Positions 35,103 through 45,063 of a stretch of DNA of 64,000 nt are shown in pieces. Made by a program: the position numbers and the translations under genes. The notes beneath the pieces were generated by a model. That model made no database searches. It saw nothing but the letters and a program-made list of their open reading frames with translations, and was not told the DNA's origin. Within the stretch, counting starts at the first letter, position 1; each line of letters begins with the position of its first letter. The DNA comes from DATJIG01 sp050260515 (lineage in GTDB: Bacteria > Pseudomonadota > Alphaproteobacteria > SMXQ01), in the NCBI GenBank assembly GCA_050260515.1, contig JBLNCI010000028.1, forward strand, positions 8,224 to 72,223, read 5' to 3'.

Positions 35103-36112
35103 CCGATCGCTCCACCGCCATCGCCCGCTTCCTCGCCGACGCGGGCTTCGCCGCCGCAAGGCGCGATCCGCTGCCCGGCGACGCCTCGTTCCGGCGCTAC
35201 GTCCGTCTCCACGGCGGGCCGGAGCCCGCGCTGCTGATGGATGCGCCCCCCGATCGCGAGGACGTGCGGCCGTACATCCTCGTCGCCCGCCACCTCACCG
35301 CGCTCGGCTTCAGCGCGCCGCGCGTGCTCGCCGCCGACCCGGAACTGGGGCTCGTGCTGGTGGAGGATTTCGGCGATGCGACCTTCACGCGGCTGCTCGC
35401 GGCCGGCGCCGACGAGCGCGCGCTGTACGAGCTGGCGATCGACGCGCTGATCGCGTTTCACAAGCTTCCCGCGGACCGCACGACGGCGCTCGACGTGCCG
35501 CCGTACGACGACGCGCGGCTGCTGACCGAGGCGCGCCTGCTCACCGACTGGTTCGTGCCCGCGGCGCTGGGAAGACCTCTGCCCGCGACGGCGGTCGGCG
35601 ACTACGAGCGTCTGTGGCTCGAGGTGTTTCCGCTGGCGCGCCGCGTGCCCGACACGCTGGTGCTTCGCGACTTCCACGTCGACAACCTGATGCGGCTCGA
35701 TGGCCGCGGCGGCGTCGCGGCCTGCGGTCTGCTCGACTTCCAGGACGCGGTGATCGGACCGGTGACGTACGATCTCGTGTCGCTGCTGGAGGACGCGCGC
35801 CGCGATCTCGCGCCCGGTCTTCGGGCGGCCATGACCGAGCGCTATCTCGCCGCATTCCCGCGCTGGAACAAGGACGACGTGCTCGCGTCCGCGGCGGTGC
35901 TGTCGGCGCAGCGGAACGCGAAGATCGTCGGCATCTTCACCCGGCTGTGGAAGCGCGACGGCAAGCCCGTCTACCTGCGGCACATCCCCCGCGTCTGGCG
36001 GCTGCTCGAAGACGACCTGCGTCATCCGGCGCTCGCCTCCGTCCGCGCCTGGTTCGACGCTCACGTTCCGACGGCGCTGCGCAAGGCGCCCGAAGCGACG
36101 GTCGGCGGATGA
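35099..36112 (+). CDS. amgK: Anomeric sugar kinase AmgK (cell-wall recycling)
   Basis: A 337-aa APH-family kinase: catalytic loop LRDFHVDNLMR and metal site LLDFQDAVIGP. AmgK phosphorylates MurNAc and GlcNAc at C1; MurU, encoded next, then makes UDP-MurNAc, a peptidoglycan recycling route that bypasses de novo fosfomycin-sensitive synthesis in pseudomonads and many alphaproteobacteria. The tsaE-amgK-murU order is the typical one. The start overlaps the tsaE stop (ATGA). Confidence 0.9.
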   Translation: MTDRSTAIARFLADAGFAAARRDPLPGDASFRRYVRLHGGPEPALLMDAPPDREDVRPYILVARHLTALGFSAPRVLAADPELGLVLVEDFGDATFTRLLAAGADERALYELAIDALIAFHKLPADRTTALDVPPYDDARLLTEARLLTDWFVPAALGRPLPATAVGDYERLWLEVFPLARRVPDTLVLRDFHVDNLMRLDGRGGVAACGLLDFQDAVIGPVTYDLVSLLEDARRDLAPGLRAAMTERYLAAFPRWNKDDVLASAAVLSAQRNAKIVGIFTRLWKRDGKPVYLRHIPRVWRLLEDDLRHPALASVRAWFDAHVPTALRKAPEATVGG

Positions 36113-36834
36113 TTCCCCGTCGCGCCATGGTGCTCGCCGCGGGCTACGGACTGCGGTTGCGACCGATCACGCTGTCCAGGCCCAAGCCGCTGGTCGCGGT
36201 GGGTGGGCGCACGATGCTCGATCGCGCCCTCGACGCGCTGGCAACCGTCGGCGTGGCCGAGGCAGTGGTGAACGGCCACTATCTCCGCGAGCAGATCGCG
36301 GCGTCGCTCGCCGAGCGCAGCCGGGCGGGGCTGCCGCCGCACACGATGCTCTCGGACGAGGAGGTCCTGCTCGATACGGGGGGCGGCATCAAGAAAGCGC
36401 TGCCGCTGCTCGGGAGCGCGCCGTTCCTTGCCATCAACGCGGACATCGTGTGGCAGGACGGGGCGCGGCCGGCGCTCCAACGCCTCGCCGACGCCTTCGA
36501 CCCGAGCCGCATGGACGCTCTGCTGCTGATGGTGACCCGCGACACCGCCGTCGGCTTCGAGGGGCCCGGGGATTTCTTCATGGGCGACGACGGTCGGCTC
36601 AAGCGCCGCGGCGACGCGGCGTCCGCGCCGTACGTCTATGCCGGCCTGCAGATGCTGGCGCCGCACATCTTCGACGGCGCCCCGGAGGGGCCGTTCTCGC
36701 TCAACCGCCTCTACGACCGCGCCGCCGCCGCGGGCCGGCTGTTCGGGCTGGTGCACGACGGCGCGTGGTACCACGTCGGAACGCCGGACGCCCTCGACGA
36801 GGCCGACCGGCTCCTGAGCGCCGGAGCCAAATGA
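36109..36834 (+). CDS. murU: N-acetylmuramate-1-phosphate uridylyltransferase MurU
   Basis: A 241-aa nucleotidyltransferase: N-terminal AMVLAAGYGLRLRPIT (sugar-nucleotide pyrophosphorylase signature), SRPKPLVAVGG, AINADIVW (metal Asp) and the C-terminal WYHVGTPDALDEAD. It uses UTP to convert MurNAc-1-P, the AmgK product, to UDP-MurNAc. ATGA overlaps join it to amgK upstream and to addB downstream. Confidence 0.9.
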   Translation: MIPRRAMVLAAGYGLRLRPITLSRPKPLVAVGGRTMLDRALDALATVGVAEAVVNGHYLREQIAASLAERSRAGLPPHTMLSDEEVLLDTGGGIKKALPLLGSAPFLAINADIVWQDGARPALQRLADAFDPSRMDALLLMVTRDTAVGFEGPGDFFMGDDGRLKRRGDAASAPYVYAGLQMLAPHIFDGAPEGPFSLNRLYDRAAAAGRLFGLVHDGAWYHVGTPDALDEADRLLSAGAK

Positions 36835-39800
36835 TGAACGGGCCGTCGTCGCCGGCGGTCTTCAACATTCCGGCGGGCGCGCCGTTCGCGGACCGGCTCG
36901 TCGCCGGCATCGTCCGCACGCTCGGCATCGAGGGCGCGCCGAGCGATCCGTTGACGCTCGCGCGCGCGACGATCCTCGTGCCGACGCGGCGCGCGGTCCG
37001 CAGCGTCACCGACGCATTCGCCCGACGGTTCGGCGGCGCCGTCGTGCTGCTGCCGCGCATCCTTCCCTTGGGCGAGATCGAGGCCGACGATCTCGGGACC
37101 GGCGACCTCGACATGGCCGAGGATGCGCCCGACGGGCCGTTCGCGGCGGACGAGATTCCGCCTGCCATTCCGCCGCTGCGGCGGCAGATGATCCTCGCGA
37201 GTCTCGTCCAGACGTTCGGCGCCAGCGCCTGGCGCGAGACGCCGAGCGCCGATCAGGCGGCGCGGCTCGCGGCCGAACTCGCGCGCCTGCTCGATCAGGT
37301 CGAGACCGAGGAGCTGAGCTTCGCCGGGCTCGAGACGCTGGTCCCCGACCAGTTCGCCCGTCATTGGCAGGACACGCTGGCGTTCTTCAAGATCCTGACG
37401 CTGCACTGGCCCGAGATCCTCAAGACCGAGGGGCTGATGGATCCGTCGGCGCGCCGCATCCGCTTGCTGCGGGCGCGGGCCGCGGCGTGGCAGCGACATC
37501 CGCCGCAGGACCCGGTGATCGCCGCCGGCTCCACGGGATCGATCCCCGCCACCGCCGATCTGCTCGCGACAATCGCGCGCCTGCCCAAGGGCGCGATCGT
37601 GCTGCCGGGGCTCGACATGAGCCTCTCGGACGAGAGTTGGGCCGCGCTCCAGGACAGTCATCCGCAGTTCGGCCTCAAGAAGCTGCTCGAGACCGTCGGC
37701 GTCGAACGCGCGGCGGTGAAACCGTGGCCGGGCGCCGAGATCGCGCCGGCATCCGACCGCATCCGCCTGTTCGGCGCGGCGCTCGCGCCGGCCGCGGTCG
37801 CGGATCGGGAGGGCGCGGAGTTGACCCAGGACCGCGTGCGGTCAGCGGCTCGCGGCCTGACGCGGATCGACTGTCCGACGCCGGACGACGAGGCGGGCGT
37901 GATCGCGCTGCTGATGCGCGAGGCGCTCGTGCACGAGACGCAGACGTGCGCGCTGGTGACGCCCGATCGCAATCTCGCCCGCCGGGTCGCGGCGGCGCTC
38001 GGCCGCTGGAACATCGACGTCGACGATTCGGCGGGCACGCCGCTCGCGCTGACGCCGGCGGGGCTCTACTTTCGGCTCGCCGCGGAGGCGGCCAGCGAGC
38101 GCTTCGCGCCGCTGCCGCTGCTCGCGTTCCTCAAGCACCCGCTGGCGTCGGGCGGGCTGTCGCCCGGCGAATTCCGCAGCCGCATACGGCGGATCGAGAT
38201 GCTCGCGCTGCGCGGACCTCGTCCCGACGGCGGGTTGGACGGCATCGCCAAGGCGCTGCGCGCGCACGAGCGCGAGCCCGACGCGGCGCCGCTCGCGCGA
38301 TGGCTGGAGTCGATCGCGGCGGCGGCGCGATCGTTCGCCGGCGCGCTGGAATCCTCGCGTCGTTCGGTCGGCGACATCCTGCGCGCCCATACCGCATTCA
38401 TCGAGGCGCTGGCGGCGACCGACTCGGAAACGGGAGCCGAGCGCCTGTGGCGCGGCGACGACGGTGAGGCGCTGGCGCGCTTCATCGCCGAGTTCGAGGA
38501 CGCCGCGCGCGGCTTCGCGCCGGTCGGCGGCCGCGATTATCCGGCGCTGCTCTCGGCGTTGCTCGCGGGCCAGGTCGTTCGGCCCCGCGCCGGACGGCAC
38601 CCGCGCCTGTTCATCTGGGGCCCGCTCGAGGCTCGTCTGCAGGGCGCCGACCGGCTGATCCTGGGGGGCCTCAACGAGGGCACGTGGCCGCGCGAAGCCG
38701 AGGCGGACGCGTGGATGAGCCGACCGATGCGCGCCGCGTTCAAGCTGCCCCCGCCGGAGCGGCGCATCGGGCTCGCCGCCCACGATTTCGTCCAGGGCGC
38801 CTGCGCGGCGGACGTATTCCTCACCCGCTCGATCCGCGTCGAAGGCACGCCAACCGTGCCCGCACGCTGGCTCGTGCGGCTCGACCACTTTTTGCAGCGG
38901 GTCGGTGTTCCCGGCTCGCTCGGTGCCGACAAGCCATGGCTCGCATGGCAGGCGGCGCTCGATCGTCCCGAGTCGCCGCCGCCGGCGACGCGCCCGGCGC
39001 CGTGTCCGCCGGTGTCCGCGCGCCCGCGTCGGCTGTCGGTGACCGATATCGAGACGTGGATGCGCGACCCCTATGCGCTCTATGCGAAGCGGATTCTCGG
39101 GCTCGCGCCGCTCGACCCCATCGACCAGAACCCCGACGCGGCGACCCGCGGGTCGGTCATTCACGACGCGCTCGATGCGTTCCTGAAGGAGTTCCCGGAG
39201 ACGCTGCCGGACGACGATGCGGCGCTGAAGCGGTTGCTGGAACTAGGTCGCGACGCGTTCGGCAAGGCGATGGCGACGCCGGGCGTGTGGGCGTTCTGGT
39301 GGCCGCGTTTCGAACGCGTCGCGCGCTGGTTCGTCGCCCATGAGCGCAACCGGCGGCTCACCTGCGCGCCGCTCACGACCGAGGCCAGGGGCGAGATCAC
39401 GTTCGACGTGCCGAACGGCCCGTTCACGCTCGTCGCCCGCGCCGATCGCATCGATCGCCGCCTCGACGACGGCAGGCTCGTCATCTCCGACTACAAGACC
39501 GGCGAGCCGCCGAGCGCGACCGAGGTCGCCGAAGGGTTCGCGCCGCAGCTTCCGCTGGAGGCGGCGATGGTCGAGCGCGGCGCGTTCGACGGCGTCCCGC
39601 CGCTCGAGGTCGCCGGGCTGCTCTACTGGCGGCTCGCCGGCGGCAATCCGCCGGGCGAGGTGAAGCCGGCGACGAAGGATGACCTTGCGACGCTGATCGC
39701 CGACGCGTTCGCCGGGGTCGAGGCGCTGGTCGCGACCTTCGACGACAAGGACACGCCCTACATCGCGGCGCCGCGCGATCGCCGGGCGCTGCGTTACAGC

Positions 39801-39863
39801 GATTACGAGCACCTCGCCCGCACGCAGGAGTGGGCGAATGCCGACGGCGAGGGCGCGGAATGA
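36831..39863 (+). CDS. addB: Double-strand break repair protein AddB
   Basis: About 1010 aa, the alphaproteobacterial AddB type: an inactivated helicase-like fold beginning with ILVPTRRAVRSVTDAF, a middle region with FIWGPLEARLQGADRLILGGLNEGTWP cut by non-conserved stretches, and a C-terminal PD-(D/E)XK nuclease domain with RADRIDRRLDDG and VISDYKTGEPPS. I see no clear four-Cys iron-sulfur cluster flanking the nuclease as in Bacillus AddB. Paired with AddA it resects DNA ends for RecA. The start overlaps murU (two adjacent ATGs at 36831 and 36834). Confidence 0.93.
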   Translation: MMNGPSSPAVFNIPAGAPFADRLVAGIVRTLGIEGAPSDPLTLARATILVPTRRAVRSVTDAFARRFGGAVVLLPRILPLGEIEADDLGTGDLDMAEDAPDGPFAADEIPPAIPPLRRQMILASLVQTFGASAWRETPSADQAARLAAELARLLDQVETEELSFAGLETLVPDQFARHWQDTLAFFKILTLHWPEILKTEGLMDPSARRIRLLRARAAAWQRHPPQDPVIAAGSTGSIPATADLLATIARLPKGAIVLPGLDMSLSDESWAALQDSHPQFGLKKLLETVGVERAAVKPWPGAEIAPASDRIRLFGAALAPAAVADREGAELTQDRVRSAARGLTRIDCPTPDDEAGVIALLMREALVHETQTCALVTPDRNLARRVAAALGRWNIDVDDSAGTPLALTPAGLYFRLAAEAASERFAPLPLLAFLKHPLASGGLSPGEFRSRIRRIEMLALRGPRPDGGLDGIAKALRAHEREPDAAPLARWLESIAAAARSFAGALESSRRSVGDILRAHTAFIEALAATDSETGAERLWRGDDGEALARFIAEFEDAARGFAPVGGRDYPALLSALLAGQVVRPRAGRHPRLFIWGPLEARLQGADRLILGGLNEGTWPREAEADAWMSRPMRAAFKLPPPERRIGLAAHDFVQGACAADVFLTRSIRVEGTPTVPARWLVRLDHFLQRVGVPGSLGADKPWLAWQAALDRPESPPPATRPAPCPPVSARPRRLSVTDIETWMRDPYALYAKRILGLAPLDPIDQNPDAATRGSVIHDALDAFLKEFPETLPDDDAALKRLLELGRDAFGKAMATPGVWAFWWPRFERVARWFVAHERNRRLTCAPLTTEARGEITFDVPNGPFTLVARADRIDRRLDDGRLVISDYKTGEPPSATEVAEGFAPQLPLEAAMVERGAFDGVPPLEVAGLLYWRLAGGNPPGEVKPATKDDLATLIADAFAGVEALVATFDDKDTPYIAAPRDRRALRYSDYEHLARTQEWANADGEGAE

Positions 39864-42800
39864 GCACCGTCCTCGACCCGGTCAAGGAAGCCGAACGCGC
39901 GCAGCGCCTCGCCGCCGATCCCACCGCGTGCGTGTGGGTCGCGGCGTCTGCGGGCACCGGCAAGACCAAGGCGCTGACCGACCGCGTGCTGAGCCTGCTG
40001 CTCAACGGCACGACGCCCTCGAAGATCCTCTGCCTCACGTTCACCCGCGCCGCGGCCGCCGAAATGGCCAACCGCGTCAGCGAGCGCCTCGGCGCGTGGG
40101 CGCGAGCCTCCGACGCCGAGCTCAAGCAGGCGCTGGTCGATCTCGCGGGCTTCGCCCCGGACCGCGCGCGTATTGCCCGCGCGCGGCGGCTGTTCGCCGA
40201 CGTGCTGGAAGCGCCGGGGGGCTTGCGCATCGCCACGATCCACGGTTTCTGCGAATCGGTGCTGAAGCGCTTCCCGGTCGAGGCGGGGCTCGCGCCGCAC
40301 TTCGAGGTCATCGACGAGCGCACCGCGCGCGATCTCCTCGAGCAGGCGCGGGACGAAGTGCTGGCGCGCGCACGCAAGGGCGACGCCTCGGCCGATGGCT
40401 CGGCGCTGTCCGCGGCGCTCGGCTGCATCGCCGAGCGCGCCAACGAGTCCCAGTTCGCCGAGCTGATGGAGACGCTCGCCCGCGAGCACGGCCGGCTGGC
40501 ATGGCTGCTCGACTCGTTCGGAGGCGTGGACGGATTGATGGCCGCGATCGCCGCGGCTTTGGGGCTTGCGCCGGACGAGACCGAGGCTGAGGTCCGCAGG
40601 AGGGCCTGCGCGGACGGCGCGTACGATCATCTGGGGCTCAAGGCGGTCTGCGAGGAGCTTGCCAACGGCAGCGACACGGACCGCCGTCGTCGCGAGCAGA
40701 TCGTGGCGTTCCTCGAGGCGGTGGCCGAACGCCGCAGCGATCTGCTCGACGACTATCATGGTGCGTTCCTGACCAAGGACGGCACCGTCCGCGCGAGTCT
40801 CGCCACCAAGGCGGTGATGAAGGCGCTCGGCAACCGCGCCGAGGTGCTGGCGACCGAGGCGCGCCGGCTGATCGAGGTGCTGCAGCGCATCAAGGCGGCG
40901 CGGCTGCTCGACGGCACCCGGGCGATGCTGGCGCTCGGCGCGGCGCTCCTCGACTCCTACTCCCGCTTCAAGGAGCAGCGCGCGGCGCTCGACTACGACG
41001 ACCTCATCGTCAAGACCCGCGCGCTGCTGGCGCGCCCCGGCGTCGCGCCGTGGGTGCTCTACAAGCTCGACGGCGGCATCGACCACATCCTCGTCGACGA
41101 GGCGCAGGACACCAGTCACGACCAGTGGGCGGTGATCGCCGCCATCGCCGATGAATTCCTGTCGGGCGTGGGCGCGCGCCCCGGCACCCGAACGGTGTTC
41201 GCCGTCGGCGACGCCAAGCAGTCGATCTACTCGTTCCAGCGGGCCGATCCCGACGCGTTCGCCGCGATGCGCGACCATTTCCGCGACAAAGCCACCGGCG
41301 CCGGCATTCGCTGGCTCGACCTGCCGCTCGAGGTGTCGTTCCGGTCGACGGCACCGGTGCTGACGGCCGTCGATTCGGTGTTCGCTTCCGCGCCGGCGTC
41401 CGACGGCGTCGCGGGCGACCGCCCGGTGCGCCACCGGCCCGCCCGCGAGGGTCACGGCGGCCGGGTCGAGCTGTGGCCGCAGGCGACCGCGCCGGTGGTC
41501 GCGAGCCCGCCCGCGTGGATGCCGCCGATCAAGGTCGCGCGGACGACCAGTGCCGCGACGCGGCTCGCCGACCGCATCGCCGCGACTCTGGCCGAGTGGC
41601 GGAACAGCAACGAACGGCTGCCGGCGCGTGACCGCGCGATCCGACCGGGCGACGTGATGGTGCTGGTGCGGCAGCGCACCGGCTTCATGGATCAGCTCGT
41701 CCGCGCGCTGAAGGCGCGCGACATCCCCGTCGCCGGCGTCGACCGCATGGTGCTGTCGGAGCAGCTCGTGGTGCAGGACCTGATGGCGCTCGCGCGGTTC
41801 CTGCTCCTGCCCGAGGACGATCTGACGCTCGCCTGCCTGCTCAAGGGTCCGCTCGTCGGGCTCACCGAGGACGAGCTGTTCGCGGTCGCTCACGGCCGCA
41901 AGGGGGCGCTCTGGTCGGCGCTGAAGGCAAGAGCGGCGGCGATGCCGGCGAGCGCGTTCGCCGCTGCGGAGCGGCGCCTCTCGGCATGGCTCGCTCGCGC
42001 CGACTTCGAGCGGCCGTTCGAGCTGTTCGCGCGCATCCTCTACGCCGAGGGTGGGCGCGCCCGTCTGCTGGCGCGGCTCGGCGCGGAGGCGGACGATCCG
42101 CTCGGCGAGTTCCTGGCGCTGGCGCTTGGCTACGAGCGCACCGCGACGCCGTCGCTCCAGGATTTCGTCGCCTGGATCGAAGCCGGACAGGCCGAGATCA
42201 AGCGCGATCTCGACAGCCCGGTGCGCGACGAAGTGCGGGTGATGACGGTGCACGGCTCGAAAGGGCTGCAGGCGCCGGTCGTCTTCCTGCCGGACACGAC
42301 GCAGGTCGCGGGCGATCGCGAGCGCATCGCCTGGATCGACGGCCCGCAGCGAACGAAGCTGCCGCTGTGGGTGCCGAAAAAGGACGACGACGATCCTGTC
42401 GCCGCGCGGGCCCGCGCCGAGCGCCTGCAGCGCGAGACGCGCGAGTATCACCGGCTGCTCTACGTCGCGATGACCCGCGCCGAGGACCGCCTCGTCGTCG
42501 CCGGGTGCCGTCCGGCGAAGGCGTCGAACGCGACCAACTGGTACCAGATGGTCACGACCGGTCTTGCCGCCGCCGAGGAGCGGCCGTTCGACGCCGACGG
42601 CTTCGAGGGGCCCGCGCGGGTGATCGAGGCGCGCCAGCGCGTCGACGTGAAGCCCGACGGGAAGGGCGATGCGGCGGCCGAGCGCGAGCTTGAAGCGCTT
42701 CCGAGCTGGATCGTCGAACCTCCGTCGGCGGAGGCGCAGCCGCCGCGTCCGATCACCCCGTCGCGCTTCAGCATCGGACCGGAGGACGAGGACTCCGAGC

Positions 42801-43366
42801 CGCCGACGCTGTCGCCGTTCGATCCCGCCGGCCCGCGGTTCAAGCGCGGCCTCGCCGTGCATCGCCTTCTCCAGGTCCTGCCCGAAGTCCCGCCGCCGCA
42901 GCGCGACGCGCGCGCCCGCGCGCTCGCCGAGGCGATGGGCTTCAAGGAAGCCGACGCGGAGCGGCTCGCGCGCGAGGTCATGGGGGTGATCACGCATCGC
43001 GACCTCGCCGCAGTGTTCGGCGACGGCAGCCTCGCCGAGGTTCCGTTCGCCGGACGGCTGGGCGACGGCGGTCCCGAGATCGTCGGCCGCCTCGACCGCC
43101 TCGCGGTGTCGGCGACGGAGGTGATCGTCGCCGACTACAAGACGAATCGGCCCGTGCCGCGCGACCCGGGCGCGGTGCCGCGCAGCTACCTGCGCCAGAT
43201 GGCGCTCTACCGCGCGGCGCTGCTGCGCAGCTTTCCCGGCCGTAACGTGCGCTGTGTCCTCGTCTACACCGACGGACCGCGCGTCATCGAGCTGCCGGCG
43301 ACGATGCTGGACGCGGCGATTTCAAGAGCTTCCGCCACCGCGGCGCCGCATGGGAGCCTTGCTTGA
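39860..43366 (+). CDS. addA: Double-strand break repair helicase AddA
   Basis: A 1168-aa UvrD-like helicase plus nuclease. Walker A is ASAGTGKT (residues 29-36), then CLTFTRAAAAEMANRV, motif II ILVDEAQDTS, VGDAKQSIYSFQ, motif V VMTVHGSKGLQAPVVFLP, motif VI LYVAMTRAEDRLVV and the C-terminal nuclease with GRLDRLAV and IVADYKTNRPVP. It overlaps addB by ATGA. It forms the AddAB complex, the RecBCD counterpart of alphaproteobacteria. Confidence 0.95.
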   Translation: MSTVLDPVKEAERAQRLAADPTACVWVAASAGTGKTKALTDRVLSLLLNGTTPSKILCLTFTRAAAAEMANRVSERLGAWARASDAELKQALVDLAGFAPDRARIARARRLFADVLEAPGGLRIATIHGFCESVLKRFPVEAGLAPHFEVIDERTARDLLEQARDEVLARARKGDASADGSALSAALGCIAERANESQFAELMETLAREHGRLAWLLDSFGGVDGLMAAIAAALGLAPDETEAEVRRRACADGAYDHLGLKAVCEELANGSDTDRRRREQIVAFLEAVAERRSDLLDDYHGAFLTKDGTVRASLATKAVMKALGNRAEVLATEARRLIEVLQRIKAARLLDGTRAMLALGAALLDSYSRFKEQRAALDYDDLIVKTRALLARPGVAPWVLYKLDGGIDHILVDEAQDTSHDQWAVIAAIADEFLSGVGARPGTRTVFAVGDAKQSIYSFQRADPDAFAAMRDHFRDKATGAGIRWLDLPLEVSFRSTAPVLTAVDSVFASAPASDGVAGDRPVRHRPAREGHGGRVELWPQATAPVVASPPAWMPPIKVARTTSAATRLADRIAATLAEWRNSNERLPARDRAIRPGDVMVLVRQRTGFMDQLVRALKARDIPVAGVDRMVLSEQLVVQDLMALARFLLLPEDDLTLACLLKGPLVGLTEDELFAVAHGRKGALWSALKARAAAMPASAFAAAERRLSAWLARADFERPFELFARILYAEGGRARLLARLGAEADDPLGEFLALALGYERTATPSLQDFVAWIEAGQAEIKRDLDSPVRDEVRVMTVHGSKGLQAPVVFLPDTTQVAGDRERIAWIDGPQRTKLPLWVPKKDDDDPVAARARAERLQRETREYHRLLYVAMTRAEDRLVVAGCRPAKASNATNWYQMVTTGLAAAEERPFDADGFEGPARVIEARQRVDVKPDGKGDAAAERELEALPSWIVEPPSAEAQPPRPITPSRFSIGPEDEDSEPPTLSPFDPAGPRFKRGLAVHRLLQVLPEVPPPQRDARARALAEAMGFKEADAERLAREVMGVITHRDLAAVFGDGSLAEVPFAGRLGDGGPEIVGRLDRLAVSATEVIVADYKTNRPVPRDPGAVPRSYLRQMALYRAALLRSFPGRNVRCVLVYTDGPRVIELPATMLDAAISRASATAAPHGSLA

Positions 43367-43431
43367 CGGATGCGAAGCCCGGCTTCTAGACTCCGCCCCC
43401 TTATCCAGACCATTGCCGTTGGGAGCCATCG

Positions 43432-43752
43432 ATGGCCGTGATGCAAGTGACCGACAGTTCCTTCGAGAAGGACGTCCTCAAGTCGACCGTGCCGGTGCTG
43501 GTCGACTTCTGGGCGGAGTGGTGCGGTCCATGCAAGCAGATCGCGCCCATCGTCGAGGATCTGGCCAAGGAATTCGACGGCAAGCTCCAGGTCGTGAAGG
43601 TCGACATCGACCATAATCCGGCGACGCCCTCCAAGTACAACGTGCGCGGCATTCCGACGCTGATGCTGTTCAAGGGCGGCCAGGTCGCGGCGATGAAGGT
43701 CGGCGCGGCGCCGAAGGGCGCGCTCACCGACTGGGTCCGCTCGCAGCTCTAG
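43432..43752 (+). CDS. trxA: Thioredoxin 1
   Basis: A 106-aa classic thioredoxin with active site FWAEWCGPCKQIAP (Cys31 and Cys34), cis-Pro region RGIPTLMLFK and Asp in the buried position. It is a general protein-disulfide reductant. It lies 65 bases after addA and converges with folC with only 7 bases between stops, so no room is left for a separate terminator. Confidence 0.96.
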   Translation: MAVMQVTDSSFEKDVLKSTVPVLVDFWAEWCGPCKQIAPIVEDLAKEFDGKLQVVKVDIDHNPATPSKYNVRGIPTLMLFKGGQVAAMKVGAAPKGALTDWVRSQL

Positions 43753-43759
43753 GCGCCGC

Positions 43760-45049
43760 TCAGGCGTTCTCCGCCAGCACCGTTCCCGCGAGATAGAGCG
43801 ACCCGCAGATCAGGAATCGCGCGGGCTCGCGCGCCAGTCCCGCGAGCCGCGCAAGCGCGGTCGCGAGGTCCGGCATGTGCTCGGCCGCGAAGCCGGCGGC
43901 GAACGCATACTGCGCCAGCGCTTCCGCCGACAGACCGGCCTCGGCCCCCGGGATCGGCACGGTCGCGGCGGCCTGCACGTACGGCGCCAGCGGCGCGAAG
44001 AATCCGCTCGCGTCCTTGGTGTTGAGCATGCCGGCCACGATGTAGAGCGGCCTCGGGTCGCTTTTCGCCCATGCCGCCAGCGCCGCACCCGCATCGGGGT
44101 TGTGGCCGCCGTCGAGCCACAGCGTCGAGCCCTTCGGCGCGTGCGTGTTGACGACGTGAGGGAGCGGCCCGCGCGTCAGCTTCTGCAGCCGCGCCGGCCA
44201 CTCGACGTTGACGAGCCCGCCGGCGATCGCGCTTTCGGTCCAGGCATCCGGCATCAGGTCTCCGAGCGCGGCGATCGCGGCGCCGGCGTTGGCGATCTGA
44301 TGCGCCCCGGTGAGCGCCGGGCGCGGCAGGGCCAACCGGCCTTTAGGTCCCTGGTAGATCATCCCTTCGGCGGTGGCCGACGCTGTCCACTCGGCCCCGA
44401 ACCGGACGAGCGGCGCGCCGATGTCGCGGGCCCGTGCTTCGACGATGGCGCGGGCCTCGTCGCCCTGCGGACCGATAATGGCCGGCACACCGGGCTTCAG
44501 AATCCCCGCCTTTTCGGCGGCGATCTGGGCGACGGTGTCGCCGAGGAAATCGCGGTGGTCGAGCGACACCGGCGTGATGACGCTGACGCGCGGACGCGCG
44601 ACGACGTTGGTCGCGTCGAGGCGGCCGCCGAGTCCCACTTCGAGCAGCACGGCGTCGGCCGGCGTCTCGGCGAAGGCCAGCATTGCCGCCGCCGTCGTGA
44701 CCTCGAAGAACGTGATCGGCTCGCCCTTGTTCGCGGCCTCGCAGCGCGCGAGCACGTCTTCGAGATGCTTCTCGTCGATGAGCGAGCCCGCGAGCCGGAT
44801 GCGTTCGTGGAAGCGCACGAGGTGCGGCGAGGTGTAGACGTGGACGCGCTTGCCGGCGGATTCGAGCATCGCCCGCAGGAACGCGACCGTCGATCCCTTG
44901 CCGTTGGTACCGGCGACGTGGGCGACCGGCGCGAGCCTCTGTTCGGGATGCCCGAGGGCCGCGAGCAGACGCTCGATGCGTCCGAGCGACAGGTCGATGC
45001 GCTTCGGGTGCAGCGCCTGGAGCCGCTCGAGAATCGCGTCGCTGCTCAC
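43760..45049 (-). CDS. folC: Dihydrofolate synthase / folylpolyglutamate synthase
   Basis: A 429-aa Mur-ligase-like enzyme. The ATP loop is HVAGTNGKGSTVAF (about residue 44), followed by YTSPHLVRFHERI, EVGLGGRLDATNVV, ITPVSLDHRDFLGDT with metal His, and the C-terminal WLDGGHNPDAG. It adds glutamate to dihydropteroate and then to folates. It is the last gene of a minus-strand run after accD (14-base gap). Confidence 0.95.
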   Translation of the reverse strand: MSSDAILERLQALHPKRIDLSLGRIERLLAALGHPEQRLAPVAHVAGTNGKGSTVAFLRAMLESAGKRVHVYTSPHLVRFHERIRLAGSLIDEKHLEDVLARCEAANKGEPITFFEVTTAAAMLAFAETPADAVLLEVGLGGRLDATNVVARPRVSVITPVSLDHRDFLGDTVAQIAAEKAGILKPGVPAIIGPQGDEARAIVEARARDIGAPLVRFGAEWTASATAEGMIYQGPKGRLALPRPALTGAHQIANAGAAIAALGDLMPDAWTESAIAGGLVNVEWPARLQKLTRGPLPHVVNTHAPKGSTLWLDGGHNPDAGAALAAWAKSDPRPLYIVAGMLNTKDASGFFAPLAPYVQAAATVPIPGAEAGLSAEALAQYAFAAGFAAEHMPDLATALARLAGLAREPARFLICGSLYLAGTVLAENA

Positions 45050-45063
45050 GGCAGCGGCGGCGG

